A model generated the notes under the pieces. That model saw only the letters and a list, made by a program, of their open reading frames with translations. It was not told the DNA's origin and made no database searches. Source: JBLUOA01 sp048060095 (GTDB lineage Bacteria > Pseudomonadota > Alphaproteobacteria > Rhodobacterales > Rhodobacteraceae). Taken from it: a stretch of DNA of 64,000 bases. Both the position numbers and the translations under genes were made by a program. The stretch covers positions 868,001 through 932,000 of the forward strand of contig NZ_JBLUOA010000001.1 of assembly GCF_048060095.1 (NCBI RefSeq). Direction: 5' to 3'. Below are positions 1 to 8,213 of the stretch, piece after piece. The stretch's first letter is position 1; the number at the start of each line of letters is the position of its first letter.

Positions 1-1352
1 GTGTTTATGCTCAATATAAGGACAAGCCGCTTCCTGGCTTGGATGAGAGTTTGCCGACCCCCTATCGCCGCTACGCGATGGGACCGGTGTGGCGGAACGA
101 AAAGCCGGGGCCGGGGCGGTTCCGGCAATTCTACCAATGCGACGCGGATACGGTCGGCACGAATAGCATGGCGGCGGATGCCGAGATTTGCGCGATGCTG
201 GCGGATACGCTGGAGGAGGTTGGGATACCGCGCGGGGATTACATCATCCGGGTGAATAACCGGAAGGTGTTGAATGGGGTTTTGGAGGCGGCAGGCCTTT
301 CCGGTGAGGGCAAAGAGAGCGAGCGAGGTATCGTTCTTCGAGCAATCGACAAGTTGGACAGGCTTGGTTTTGAAGGTGTCCTTTCCCTTTTGAGAGCAGG
401 GCGTAAGGACGAGAGTGGTGACTTTACTGAAGGCGCAGGTCTGTCAATCGAGCAAGCAAATCGAATTCTAGCGTTTGTTGGCGCCAAAGATAACGTGGTC
501 AGTTCTTCGTTCTTTACACTCGAAGGACACGAAGGAAAGACTCCGGCGGAGTGGTCAAACGAGCTAGGACGAGTAGGCGTGTACGCGTCTGGTGGCCGAA
601 CCGACGAAGAAACTGGTCGAGCCTACAATCGACACATCTGCGCAGCGCTCAGAAATTTGGTCGACGAGAGCGAGGTTGGATTGCAAGGCGTCAACGAACT
701 CGAACAAATCGCTGACCTCCTCGCTGCCCAAGGCTACGGTCCCGACCGCATCGTCATCGACCCATCTGTCGTCCGGGGTCTCGGCTACTACACCGGTCCC
801 GTCTACGAGGCCGAACTGACCTTTGACATCACTGATGACAAGGGACGCGTGCGGCAGTTTGGGTCGGTCGCTGGGGGTGGTCGGTATGACGACCTCGTGA
901 AGCGGTTTACCGGGCAGGCGGTGCCTGCGACGGGGATTTCGATTGGAGTGGACCGATTGCTCGCCGCGTTGCAGATGAAGGGGCGGATGTCCCGGCAGGT
1001 GCATGGGCCGGTCGTTGTCACCGTGATGGACCGGGACCGGATGGCCGATTATCAAGCGATGGTGGCGGAGTTGCGGAATGCGGGTATTCGCGCCGAAGTC
1101 TACCTCGGCAATCCGAAGAATTTTGGCAATCAGTTGAAATACGCGGATAAACGCGGCTCTCCGGTGGCGATCATTCAGGGGGGTGACGAGGCGGAGCGTG
1201 ATGTAGTTCAGATCAAAGACCTGATCCTTGGAGCGAAGATTGCCGAAAGCGCGACCCATGACGAATGGAAAGCCCAGCCCGCGCAGCGCGAAGTGCCGCG
1301 CGGTGATCTGGTCGATGAGGTGCGAAAAATCCTCTCCGCGTCCGAGGGTTGA
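1..1352 (+). CDS. hisS: Histidyl-tRNA synthetase (5' end cut off)
   Basis: Charges tRNA-His with histidine in the cytoplasm. The reading frame is already open at base 3, so the N-terminus (class II motif 1) lies outside the window. Visible class II features are the motif 2 region (YRRYAMGPVWRNEKPGPGRF, then RQFYQCD), the histidine-binding signature RGLGYYTGPVYE, and motif 3 (GISIGVDRL), followed by the anticodon-binding domain (VVVTVMDRDRMADY onward). It abuts hisZ, a paralogue of this enzyme, as is usual in Rhodobacterales. The middle block, about bases 290-730, has lower G+C (about 53% over 301-720 by my count) than its flanks and looks diverged or expanded between motif 2 and the HisA signature. 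Family assignment is certain; the status of the middle block is inference. Confidence 0.96.
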   Translation, partial: VYAQYKDKPLPGLDESLPTPYRRYAMGPVWRNEKPGPGRFRQFYQCDADTVGTNSMAADAEICAMLADTLEEVGIPRGDYIIRVNNRKVLNGVLEAAGLSGEGKESERGIVLRAIDKLDRLGFEGVLSLLRAGRKDESGDFTEGAGLSIEQANRILAFVGAKDNVVSSSFFTLEGHEGKTPAEWSNELGRVGVYASGGRTDEETGRAYNRHICAALRNLVDESEVGLQGVNELEQIADLLAAQGYGPDRIVIDPSVVRGLGYYTGPVYEAELTFDITDDKGRVRQFGSVAGGGRYDDLVKRFTGQAVPATGISIGVDRLLAALQMKGRMSRQVHGPVVVTVMDRDRMADYQAMVAELRNAGIRAEVYLGNPKNFGNQLKYADKRGSPVAIIQGGDEAERDVVQIKDLILGAKIAESATHDEWKAQPAQREVPRGDLVDEVRKILSASEG

Positions 1353-1355
1353 GTG

Positions 1356-2462
1356 ATGACGCCGAAGACTGATTTGCGGGCCGAAGCCGGGCGACTGATG
1401 GCTTTTTTCGAGGCGGCGGGGGCCGTGCCGGTTGAGGCGGATATCCTGCAGCCTGCGGAAATATTGCTGGACCTTTACGGGGAGGATATTCGCGCGCGGG
1501 CTTATGTGACGTCGGACCCGCTGCGGGGCGAGCAGATGCTGCGGCCGGATTTCACGGTGCCGGTGGTGCAGATGCATATGGCGGATGGGGCGGAGCCTGC
1601 GCGGTATACCTATGCCGGGGAGGTCTTCCGCAAGCAGGAGGACTACTCCGACCGCGCGAGCGAATATCTGCAAGTCGGCTATGAGGTGTTTGACCGCGAA
1701 AACCCGGCGGCGGCGGACGCAGAGGTGTTCGCACTGTTCAACGAGGTGCTTGCGCCGCACGGTTTGCGGGCCGCGACGGGCGATATCGGGATTTTGATGG
1801 CCGCCGTCCGCGGGTTGTCGACGACGGAACGACGCAAGGAAGCCCTGCTGCGGCACCTGTGGCGACCCCGGCGGTTTCGGGCGCTGCTCGATCGATTTGG
1901 CGGGCGGGTGGCGGCGTCGAAGCCGCGCCAGAAACTATTGAAACTGCTGGAAACGAACTCCGTCGATTTGCTGGTCAGCGATGCCGGCGCCCAGATCGGG
2001 CTGCGGGGCGCGGATGAGATCGCGACGCGCTTGCGGGTCATCAAGGCCGACGCGCAGGAACCCCCGATCAGCGCGGGCGAGGTCGAATTGCTCGACACAA
2101 TCATGAGCTTGCGGGAAACCGCGCCGAACGCGTTGCAACACTTGCGCGATATCGCGGTCGATCTGCCAGAGGTGCAGCCCGCCGTGCGCACGATGGCGAA
2201 ACGGCTGGAGGCGCTGGACGCGCGCGGCATCGACGTCGACGCGCTGGAGTTTGAGGGCAACCACGGGCGCACGACGCTGGAGTATTACGACGGATTCGTG
2301 TTCGGATTCTCCGCCCCGATGCGCCCCGACCTGCCGCCGATTGCGACGGGCGGGCGCTATGACGCGCTGACGCGGGTGCTGGGGCAGGGGCGGTCGATCC
2401 CTGCGGTGGGCGGTGTGATCCGGCCGGAACTGCTGCGTCGGGTGCTGGAGGCGTCGGAATGA
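1356..2462 (+). CDS. hisZ: ATP phosphoribosyltransferase regulatory subunit HisZ
   Basis: Catalytically inactive HisRS-like subunit that, in species with a short HisG, forms a hetero-octamer with it and confers activity and histidine feedback on the first step of histidine synthesis. The protein (about 368 residues) has a class II synthetase fold: motif-like RPDFTVPVVQMH, then YAGEVFRKQ, and near the end the glycine-rich TGGRYDALTRVLGQG. The anticodon-binding domain of HisRS is missing, as expected for HisZ. GTG at 1353 directly abuts the hisS stop; ATG at 1356 is chosen, with GAGGG of the hisS end as ribosome site. It overlaps hisG by 4 nt (ATGA), so the two subunits are translationally coupled. 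Confidence 0.95.
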   Translation: MTPKTDLRAEAGRLMAFFEAAGAVPVEADILQPAEILLDLYGEDIRARAYVTSDPLRGEQMLRPDFTVPVVQMHMADGAEPARYTYAGEVFRKQEDYSDRASEYLQVGYEVFDRENPAAADAEVFALFNEVLAPHGLRAATGDIGILMAAVRGLSTTERRKEALLRHLWRPRRFRALLDRFGGRVAASKPRQKLLKLLETNSVDLLVSDAGAQIGLRGADEIATRLRVIKADAQEPPISAGEVELLDTIMSLRETAPNALQHLRDIAVDLPEVQPAVRTMAKRLEALDARGIDVDALEFEGNHGRTTLEYYDGFVFGFSAPMRPDLPPIATGGRYDALTRVLGQGRSIPAVGGVIRPELLRRVLEASE

Positions 2463-3157
2463 CCGTGAAGCTGGGTGTGCCGTCCAAAGGGCGGCTGATG
2501 GAAAAGACCTTTGACTGGTTCGGCGCACGCGGCGTGATCCTAAGCCGCACCGGGTCGGAACGCGAATACGCTGCCGCCGTCGAAGGCGCGCCGGGGCTGG
2601 AACTGGTGTTGCTCAGCGCCGGGGAAATCCCGCGTGAACTGGCCGCCGGGCGCATTCATCTGGGGGTCACGGGCACGGATCTGGTGCGCGAAAAACTGGC
2701 CGCGTGGGATAGCCGGGTGAAAGAACTCGCCCCGATGGGGTTTGGCCATGCCGATCTGGTGATCGCAGTGCCAAAGGTTTGGGTGGATGTCGAAACGCTC
2801 GATGATCTCGACGCCGCCGCGGCGCAGTTCCGGCGGACGCATGGGTTCCGCCTGCGGATCGCGACAAAGTATCACCGGCTGGTCAGGGAATTCCTGCAGA
2901 CCCACGGCGTTGCTGATTACCAGCTTGTCGACAGCCAAGGCGCGACCGAAGGCACGGTGAAGAACGAAACGGCGGAAGCGGTGGCCGACATTACGTCGAC
3001 CGGGGAAACGCTGCGCGCGAACCATCTGAAACTGCTGGAGGAGGGCGTCGTCCATAAATCGCAGGCGACGCTGCTGAAGTCGCGGCAGGCGGAATGGGGC
3101 GCGGCGGAGCGGGATGTGCTGACCGTATTACTTGGCCAACTTGGGATCGGCGGCTAG
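2459..3157 (+). CDS. hisG: ATP phosphoribosyltransferase catalytic subunit, short form
   Basis: Condenses ATP with PRPP to start histidine synthesis. At 232 residues it is the short HisG type that lacks the C-terminal regulatory domain, consistent with the preceding hisZ. The periplasmic-binding-protein-like fold is recognisable: the N-terminal LGVPSKGRLMEKT, GVTGTDLVREK, and the PRPP-loop region with DSQGATEGTVKNE followed by EAVADITSTGETLRAN. The start is fixed by the ATGA overlap with hisZ. Its TAG stop is three bases from the stop of the convergent DUF1489 gene; together the stops form the palindrome CTAG-cgc-CTAG at 3154-3164. Confidence 0.95.
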   Translation: MTVKLGVPSKGRLMEKTFDWFGARGVILSRTGSEREYAAAVEGAPGLELVLLSAGEIPRELAAGRIHLGVTGTDLVREKLAAWDSRVKELAPMGFGHADLVIAVPKVWVDVETLDDLDAAAAQFRRTHGFRLRIATKYHRLVREFLQTHGVADYQLVDSQGATEGTVKNETAEAVADITSTGETLRANHLKLLEEGVVHKSQATLLKSRQAEWGAAERDVLTVLLGQLGIGG

Positions 3158-3160
3158 CGC

Positions 3161-3601
3161 CTAGCGCACGCCGATATCCGAAAGCGCCGCAGACAGGTCG
3201 TCGGGCAAAGTATCCTCAGACTGGCGCGCTTGGGTGAGATCGGCCGGCGCATCGGCAGGGTTCAGGTAGCGCCATCCCTGAAACGGGCGCTTGAGGGCCT
3301 GCGATGTGCGAATAATCTGGGAATCAAGCACGATCCCGCAGCGGCGAATGCCGTCATTGCCGATCACTTCGTCCAGCCGGATGATCTTTTGCCGACACCG
3401 GATCGCACCCTGAATGACCCAATAGATGGAGCCGCCGTTCAGGATTTCATCCTCGCGCTTTGGCCACATCCGGGTGACATGGCGCGGAAGCTTATCGGGC
3501 AGGTCCTTGCGGCGGGCTTCCTGCCATTCCTCAAGGGAATCCACACTTTCGGAGCCGACGCTTAGCTTTACCAGATGTATTATGTTCTTCGTATGTTCCA
3601 T
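3161..3601 (-). CDS. DUF1489 family protein
   Basis: About 146 residues. I recognise the alphaproteobacterial DUF1489 family from the opening IIHLVKLSVGSESVDSLEEW and the conserved core with SIYWVIQGAIRCRQ, RCGIVLD and PFQGWRYL. No catalytic motif, signal peptide or membrane segment is visible, so it is presumably a soluble cytoplasmic protein; its function is unknown. ATG at 3601 is chosen over the TTG one codon upstream. No clear Shine-Dalgarno is seen. It is convergent with hisG and divergent from nrdJ, and probably monocistronic. Confidence 0.85.
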   Translation of the reverse strand: MEHTKNIIHLVKLSVGSESVDSLEEWQEARRKDLPDKLPRHVTRMWPKREDEILNGGSIYWVIQGAIRCRQKIIRLDEVIGNDGIRRCGIVLDSQIIRTSQALKRPFQGWRYLNPADAPADLTQARQSEDTLPDDLSAALSDIGVR

Positions 3602-3764
3602 CAATATGTGGTAGGATACCGATCCTTCGCTGATTCTGCCACATTCCGAAGACTAAATGCCACAGCCTGCACGATTGTGCATCTGACGCCCTCATTTCGG
3701 TTTGACGGACAGCCTGACCGCCCGTAGTTTCGTGGGCCTGCAACCGCCACTTGGGATACTGCCG

Positions 3765-6029
3765 ATGAGCCGATTTTCCGCCCCGATCGCTGAGCAAATC
3801 TGGGATATGAAGTATCGCCTGAAGGAATCGGATGGCGCGCCGATTGACCAGACGGTTGAGGATACGTGGCGGCGGATCGCCCGATCACTGGCCGAGGTCG
3901 AGGATCAGCCCGAATCCTGGGAAAACAAGTTTTACGAGGCGCTTGAGGATTTCAAATACCTGCCCGCTGGCCGGATAACGGCGGGGGCGGGCACGGCGCG
4001 GTCTGTCACGCTGTTCAACTGCTTTGTCATGGGAACGATCCCCGACAGCATGGGCGGCATTTTCGATATGTTGAAAGAGGCCGCGCTGACGATGCAGCAG
4101 GGCGGGGGGATCGGGTATGACTTTTCCACCATCCGACCCAAGGGCGCGGATGTGCTGGGCGTCGCTGCAGATGCCTCTGGCCCGCTGTCATTCATGGATG
4201 TGTGGGACGCTATGTGCCGCACGATCATGTCGGCCGGATCACGGCGCGGTGCGATGATGGCGACGATGCGCTGCGATCACCCGGACATCGAGGATTTCAT
4301 TACTGCAAAGAAAGACCCGGCCCGGTTGCGTATGTTCAACGTCTCGGTCCTCGTGACCGATGCCTTCATGGAAGCGGTCAAGAATGACGGACCGTGGGAT
4401 CTCAAATTTAACGGCAAGGTCTATCACACGGTTGAGGCGCGCGATCTGTGGAACCGGATCATGCAATCGACCTACGATCAGGCCGAACCGGGTGTGATCT
4501 TCATCGATCGTATCAACGCGATGAACAACCTCGCCTATTGCGAAACCATCGCCGCGACGAACCCATGCGGCGAACAGCCCCTGCCGCCCTACGGCGCGTG
4601 CCTGCTGGGGTCGGTGAACCTTGCCAAGCTGGTCGCCGAACCTTTCGAGGATGCCGCCCATCTGGATCAAGAGGCGCTTGGCAAACTCGTCGCGACCGCC
4701 GTTCGGATGATGGACAACGTGGTCGACGTGTCGAAATTCCCGCTGCCAGAGCAAGAGGCCGAAGCGCAGGACAAACGGCGGATCGGGCTGGGCGTCACGG
4801 GCCTTGCCGACGCGCTACTGATGGTCGGGTTGCGCTATGGCTCGGAAGAGGCCGCGGCGCAGACCGAGGAATGGATGCACGCAATCGCGCGGGCGGCTTA
4901 TTTGGCGAGCGTCGATCTGGCCAAGGAAAAGGGCGCGTTTCCGTTGTTCGATGCGGAAAAATACCTCGCCTCTGGTGCATTGCAGCACATGGACGACGAC
5001 GTGCGCGACGCGATCCGTGAACACGGTATCCGCAACGCGCTGCTGACGTCGATTGCGCCGACAGGGACAATCAGCCTTTACGCCGGGAACGTGTCTAGCG
5101 GAATCGAGCCGGTGTTCGCCTATGCATACACCCGCAAGGTTTTGCAAAAAGATGGCAGCCGGACCGAGGAAGAAGTTGTCGACTACGCCGTCCGACTATG
5201 GCGCGAGAAATTCGGTGACCGTGAGTTGCCCGACTATTTCGTGAACGCCCAAACCCTCGCCCCGCTTGACCATGTGCGGATGCAGGCGGCGGCGCAGGTG
5301 TGGATCGATTCCAGCATCTCCAAAACGATCAACTGCCCCGAGGATATTTCGTTTGAGGCGTTCAAGGACGTCTACATGCAGGCATGGGACAGCGGCTGTA
5401 AGGGCTGCACGACCTATCGCCCGAATGAGGTGACGGGAAGCGTGCTGTCGGTCAGCGAAAAGTCCGAAGCCGCGCCGGAAGTCGATGAGGGGGCGGATGT
5501 TGTCTATATCTCGGAACCGCTCGACCGCCCGGCAGAGCTTGAGGGTAATACCTACAAGCTGAAATGGCCCGACAGCGAACACGCGATTTATATCACGGTG
5601 AACGACGTGGTCATCAACGGATCACGGCGACCGTTTGAGGTGTTCATCAACTCCAAAAACATGGAACATTTTGCCTGGACGGTGGCACTGACGCGGATGA
5701 TCTCGGCGGTGTTCCGGCGTGGCGGCGACGTGTCTTTCGTGGTGGAAGAGCTGAAAGCCGTGTTCGACCCGCGCGGCGGCGCGTGGATGGAAGGGAAATA
5801 CATCCCGTCAATCCTCGCCGCGATTGGTGGGGTGATCGAGCGTCACATGATCGCGACGGGTTTCATCGCGGGCGAGGGGATGGGCCTGAAGACCGACCCG
5901 ACCGCGCAAGTCGTTCAGATCGGCGCAGCACCTCGGGGCAAATCCTGCCCAAGCTGCGGTCAGTTCGATATGCGTATGGTTGAGGGATGTATGACCTGTG
6001 CAAGCTGTGGGCATAGTAAGTGCGGATAG
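3765..6029 (+). CDS. nrdJ: Adenosylcobalamin-dependent (class II) ribonucleotide reductase
   Basis: Reduces ribonucleotides to deoxyribonucleotides using coenzyme B12 as radical source, with or without oxygen. The 754-residue protein has the barrel with the conserved Cys-containing NPCGEQPLPPYGACLLGSVN and the ITSIAPTGTISLYAGNVSSG-type glycine loop (here LLTSIAPTGTISL). A TSCPD domain follows (about 590-710, including FINSKNMEHFAW), then a C-terminal cysteine-rich tail (CPSCGQFD, then CMTCASCGHSKCG) that carries the redox thiols. The frame opens at a TTG at 3702, but ATG 3765 gives the family-typical N-terminus MSRFSAPIAEQIWDMKYR, so it is preferred. No cobalamin riboswitch or NrdR box could be recognised upstream. 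Confidence 0.95.
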   Translation: MSRFSAPIAEQIWDMKYRLKESDGAPIDQTVEDTWRRIARSLAEVEDQPESWENKFYEALEDFKYLPAGRITAGAGTARSVTLFNCFVMGTIPDSMGGIFDMLKEAALTMQQGGGIGYDFSTIRPKGADVLGVAADASGPLSFMDVWDAMCRTIMSAGSRRGAMMATMRCDHPDIEDFITAKKDPARLRMFNVSVLVTDAFMEAVKNDGPWDLKFNGKVYHTVEARDLWNRIMQSTYDQAEPGVIFIDRINAMNNLAYCETIAATNPCGEQPLPPYGACLLGSVNLAKLVAEPFEDAAHLDQEALGKLVATAVRMMDNVVDVSKFPLPEQEAEAQDKRRIGLGVTGLADALLMVGLRYGSEEAAAQTEEWMHAIARAAYLASVDLAKEKGAFPLFDAEKYLASGALQHMDDDVRDAIREHGIRNALLTSIAPTGTISLYAGNVSSGIEPVFAYAYTRKVLQKDGSRTEEEVVDYAVRLWREKFGDRELPDYFVNAQTLAPLDHVRMQAAAQVWIDSSISKTINCPEDISFEAFKDVYMQAWDSGCKGCTTYRPNEVTGSVLSVSEKSEAAPEVDEGADVVYISEPLDRPAELEGNTYKLKWPDSEHAIYITVNDVVINGSRRPFEVFINSKNMEHFAWTVALTRMISAVFRRGGDVSFVVEELKAVFDPRGGAWMEGKYIPSILAAIGGVIERHMIATGFIAGEGMGLKTDPTAQVVQIGAAPRGKSCPSCGQFDMRMVEGCMTCASCGHSKCG

Positions 6030-6039
6030 GGCTATCGTC

Positions 6040-6069
6040 GGGTTTGTGAAATTTCCTACCGACAAACCC
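6040..6069 (+). terminator. Hairpin downstream of nrdJ, possible terminator
   Basis: Perfect 8-bp arms GGGTTTGT (6040-6047) and ACAAACCC (6062-6069) with a 14-nt loop, starting 10 nt after the nrdJ stop. No T-tract follows, so it may be a weak terminator or an mRNA 3' stabiliser. The rest of the 180-nt gap up to 6209 holds only an AT-rich stretch (about 6165-6195) that could carry the promoter of the Hint gene. Confidence 0.4.
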
Positions 6070-6209
6070 CAGTAAAACAACACCGCCATGTGGGCTCTGT
6101 GCAACTTTGCCAGAGCCTGCAGCGGTGAAATCGTTGGTTTCTTCTTTTCAGAATGAATCGGCGCTGTTAAGTTTTTACCAATAAAAAAGAATACAGGCGG
6201 TAATCAGGC

Positions 6210-7292
6210 ATGAAGACGGGCTATAAAGGCACGTTTGTCATCTCTTGGCATCAAACGGCAGTCGACGGCAAACCGGCCGCGTCGGTCAGCACGCTCCGCA
6301 CCGGATCAATCTGGCGCTGGAGCGGTAAGGCAACGCGGGTCGATGGTCCGGCAGATGTCCTGTCCCTCGGGACGGCCTTGGGATCGGCAGACCTCCACCA
6401 CAGAGCATCACGCGCCGCACGGCGTCTGACGGGCAACATCGACGCGCTTGTGAAAACGCGGGTGGACGCCGACTCCTCTGACTGGGAGGAGTGGTTGCTG
6501 GAAACCGGATTTGTCGTCACGGACGGGGCGCGGACCTATACGATCACCGCGATTGATCAGGATGACGAAAGCGCTCCGCTACTGGTCACGTTGGATGATC
6601 TGCCGCCGACCGATACGAACCTGTGGGTCGTGCGGGCCAAGATGGCCAAGCGCAGAACGACGCGGCCACCTTTGACGGCGAATGGCGTGATTTGCTTTAC
6701 GCCCGGCACGCGGTTGCTGACCGCCTCTGGCCCGAAGATGGTCGAACAGTTGCGTGAAGGCGATCTGGTTCACACGCGGGACAGCGGCGAACAGGAAATC
6801 CGTTGGATCGGGATGCGCAGGATGACGGGCGCGAGCCTTCATGCGATGCCAGACCTGTGCCCGATCCGTATTCGGGCCGGCGCGATTGGGGATGAGGAGC
6901 CGGACGGCGACCTGCTCGTATCGCCCGATCATCGAGTTCTGGTGCGCGGCGCGCAGGCGCAAGCGCTTTTCAATACGCCAGAGGTTTTGGTCGCAGCCAA
7001 GGATCTGGTCAACGATCACAGCATTACGACTGCATTCGGAATGCGCGAAGTGACTTATATCCACATCGCGCTTGACCAGCATCAGGTGGTTTGGGCGAAC
7101 GGCGTTGAAACCGAAAGCTTCCACCCAGCCGGGGCAGAGCTGAACGTGCTGGCCGATGAACAGCGCAGCCGATTGCTTGAGATTTTCCCCGAGGTCGCAG
7201 AAGACCCGCACAGTTACGGTGATTTCGCGCGGCGGAGTCTGTCGGCGCCAGAGGCGGCGATCCTGTGCCACGAAGGTGCTATTCGCCATTGA
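6210..7292 (+). CDS. Hint-domain protein
   Basis: A 360-residue protein with two parts. Residues 1-155 form a domain I know only from Rhodobacterales Hint proteins (opening GTFVISWHQTAVDGK, then RVDGPADVLSLG). Residues 160-310 form a Hedgehog/intein-type Hint domain: nucleophile Cys162 in ICFTPGTRLLT, block VEQLREGDLVHTRDSG, SPDHRVLVRG with the conserved His, and a C-terminal block ANGVETESFHPAG. Hint domains catalyse an N-to-S acyl shift that splits or ligates the chain; here the partner or substrate is unknown. No signal peptide is evident, although relatives are often linked to secreted RTX proteins. It is monocistronic, with a terminator-like hairpin at 7327. Confidence 0.85.
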   Translation: MKTGYKGTFVISWHQTAVDGKPAASVSTLRTGSIWRWSGKATRVDGPADVLSLGTALGSADLHHRASRAARRLTGNIDALVKTRVDADSSDWEEWLLETGFVVTDGARTYTITAIDQDDESAPLLVTLDDLPPTDTNLWVVRAKMAKRRTTRPPLTANGVICFTPGTRLLTASGPKMVEQLREGDLVHTRDSGEQEIRWIGMRRMTGASLHAMPDLCPIRIRAGAIGDEEPDGDLLVSPDHRVLVRGAQAQALFNTPEVLVAAKDLVNDHSITTAFGMREVTYIHIALDQHQVVWANGVETESFHPAGAELNVLADEQRSRLLEIFPEVAEDPHSYGDFARRSLSAPEAAILCHEGAIRH

Positions 7293-7326
7293 CTCCGGTC
7301 TGATCGGCGCTTAGAAGCCCCACGTT

Positions 7327-7352
7327 CCCGGCTGTAACAGGCCGGGTTCTTC
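7327..7352 (+). terminator. Rho-independent terminator after the Hint gene
   Basis: Arms CCCGGC (7327-7332) and GCCGGG (7341-7346) with an 8-nt loop, followed by TTCTTC. It lies 35 nt after the Hint gene stop and upstream of the rpsD leader, so it should separate the two transcripts. Confidence 0.6.
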
Positions 7353-7366
7353 ATTGGTGTTGGTGG

Positions 7367-7400
7367 CCCCCGCAAGGGGATGCCTGTCCCTCGCAAGAGG
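7367..7400 (+). promoter_or_regulatory. Tandem GNRA-tetraloop hairpins in the rpsD leader
   Basis: Two adjacent hairpins share the same GCAA loop: CCCC(C)-GCAA-GGGG at 7367-7379 and CCTC-GCAA-GAGG at 7389-7400. They lie 58-90 nt upstream of the rpsD start and downstream of the previous terminator, so they are probably in the untranslated leader of rpsD. Ribosomal protein S4 is an autogenous translational repressor in other bacteria, but I cannot match this structure to a known S4 leader class. A regulatory role is inference. Confidence 0.4.
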
Positions 7401-7457
7401 TAGGACAACGCCCTTCATAGTCGCCCAAAAGCGATGCCATATAGAAGGAGATCAGCC

Positions 7458-8078
7458 GTGACGAAACGCACGTCTGCCAAGCACAAACTCGATCGCCGGA
7501 TGGGCGAAAACATCTGGGGTCGTCCGAAATCCCCGGTTAACCGTCGTGAATATGGCCCCGGCCAGCACGGTCAGCGCCGCAAGGGCAAGCTGTCCGACTT
7601 TGGTATTCAGCTGCGCGCAAAGCAAAAGCTGAAAGGCTACTACGGCGACCTGACCGAAAAACAATTCCGCCGCATCTTTGCCGAAGCCGAACGCCGTCGC
7701 GGCGACACCGGTGAAATCCTGATCGGCCTGCTGGAAAGCCGTCTTGACGCCGTCGTTTACCGCGCGAAATTCGTGCCGACCGTTTTTGCGGCTCGTCAGT
7801 TCGTGAACCACGGCCACGTCCGGGTGAACGGCAAAAAGGTCAACATCCCCTCCTACCGCGTGAAAGAGGGTGACGTGATCGAAGTGCGTGATCGTTCCAA
7901 ACAGAACGTCGCGGTTCTTGAGGCCATTCAACTGGCCGAACGTGATGTGCCTGATTACATCGATGCCGACCATTCGAAGTTGACCGCAACTTTCGTCCGC
8001 ACTCCGGGTCTGAGCGACGTGCCTTATCCGGTTCTGATGGAACCGAACCTCGTCATCGAATACTACGCGCAGAACTAA
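7458..8078 (+). CDS. rpsD: 30S ribosomal protein S4
   Basis: Primary 16S rRNA-binding protein that nucleates 30S assembly and helps decoding fidelity. The protein has 206 residues. The N-terminal part includes SPVNRREYGPGQHGQRRKGK. The S4 RNA-binding domain runs from about 95 to 160 (ESRLDAVVYRAKFVPT, then ARQFVNHGHVRVNGKKVNIP). The GTG at 7458 is chosen, not the in-frame ATG at 7434, because AGAAGGAG lies correctly upstream of GTG and the family starts with TKRTSAKHKLDRR. It stands alone, as in other alphaproteobacteria, with a strong terminator immediately after. Confidence 0.97.
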   Translation: MTKRTSAKHKLDRRMGENIWGRPKSPVNRREYGPGQHGQRRKGKLSDFGIQLRAKQKLKGYYGDLTEKQFRRIFAEAERRRGDTGEILIGLLESRLDAVVYRAKFVPTVFAARQFVNHGHVRVNGKKVNIPSYRVKEGDVIEVRDRSKQNVAVLEAIQLAERDVPDYIDADHSKLTATFVRTPGLSDVPYPVLMEPNLVIEYYAQN

Positions 8079-8100
8079 GCGTTCGCGCACAGCAAATTCG

Positions 8101-8136
8101 AAAAGCCGCGACGGGGAGACCCGCCGCGGCTTTTTC
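8101..8136 (+). terminator. Rho-independent terminator of rpsD
   Basis: Stem AAAAGCCGCG (8101-8110) with CGCGGCTTTT (8125-8134), a 14-nt loop and a T-run. It sits 22 nt after the rpsD stop. This is a canonical intrinsic terminator. Confidence 0.9.
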
Positions 8137-8213
8137 ACATCTAAGGGCTGCGCTTTCCGGCTGGTTTTGTCCCGGGGGCGTCGTTAGAACCATCCCAACG
8201 GGGAGTTGAGCGC

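Noticed and set aside
564..1856. 430-residue open frame on the minus strand across hisS/hisZ
   Set aside because: It is antisense to two certain genes, crosses their junction, shows no known motif and has Arg/His/Pro-rich composition typical of shadow frames in high-G+C DNA.
3605..3764. Cobalamin riboswitch upstream of nrdJ
   Set aside because: The stretch CAACCGCCACTTGGGAT looked like the end of a B12 element, but the region is short and the conserved B12-box core elements could not be found.
7293..7457. tRNA or SRP RNA gene in the gap before rpsD
   Set aside because: The GC hairpins do not build a cloverleaf, there is no T-loop GTTCRA box, and the SRP core GGAAGSAGCC is absent.
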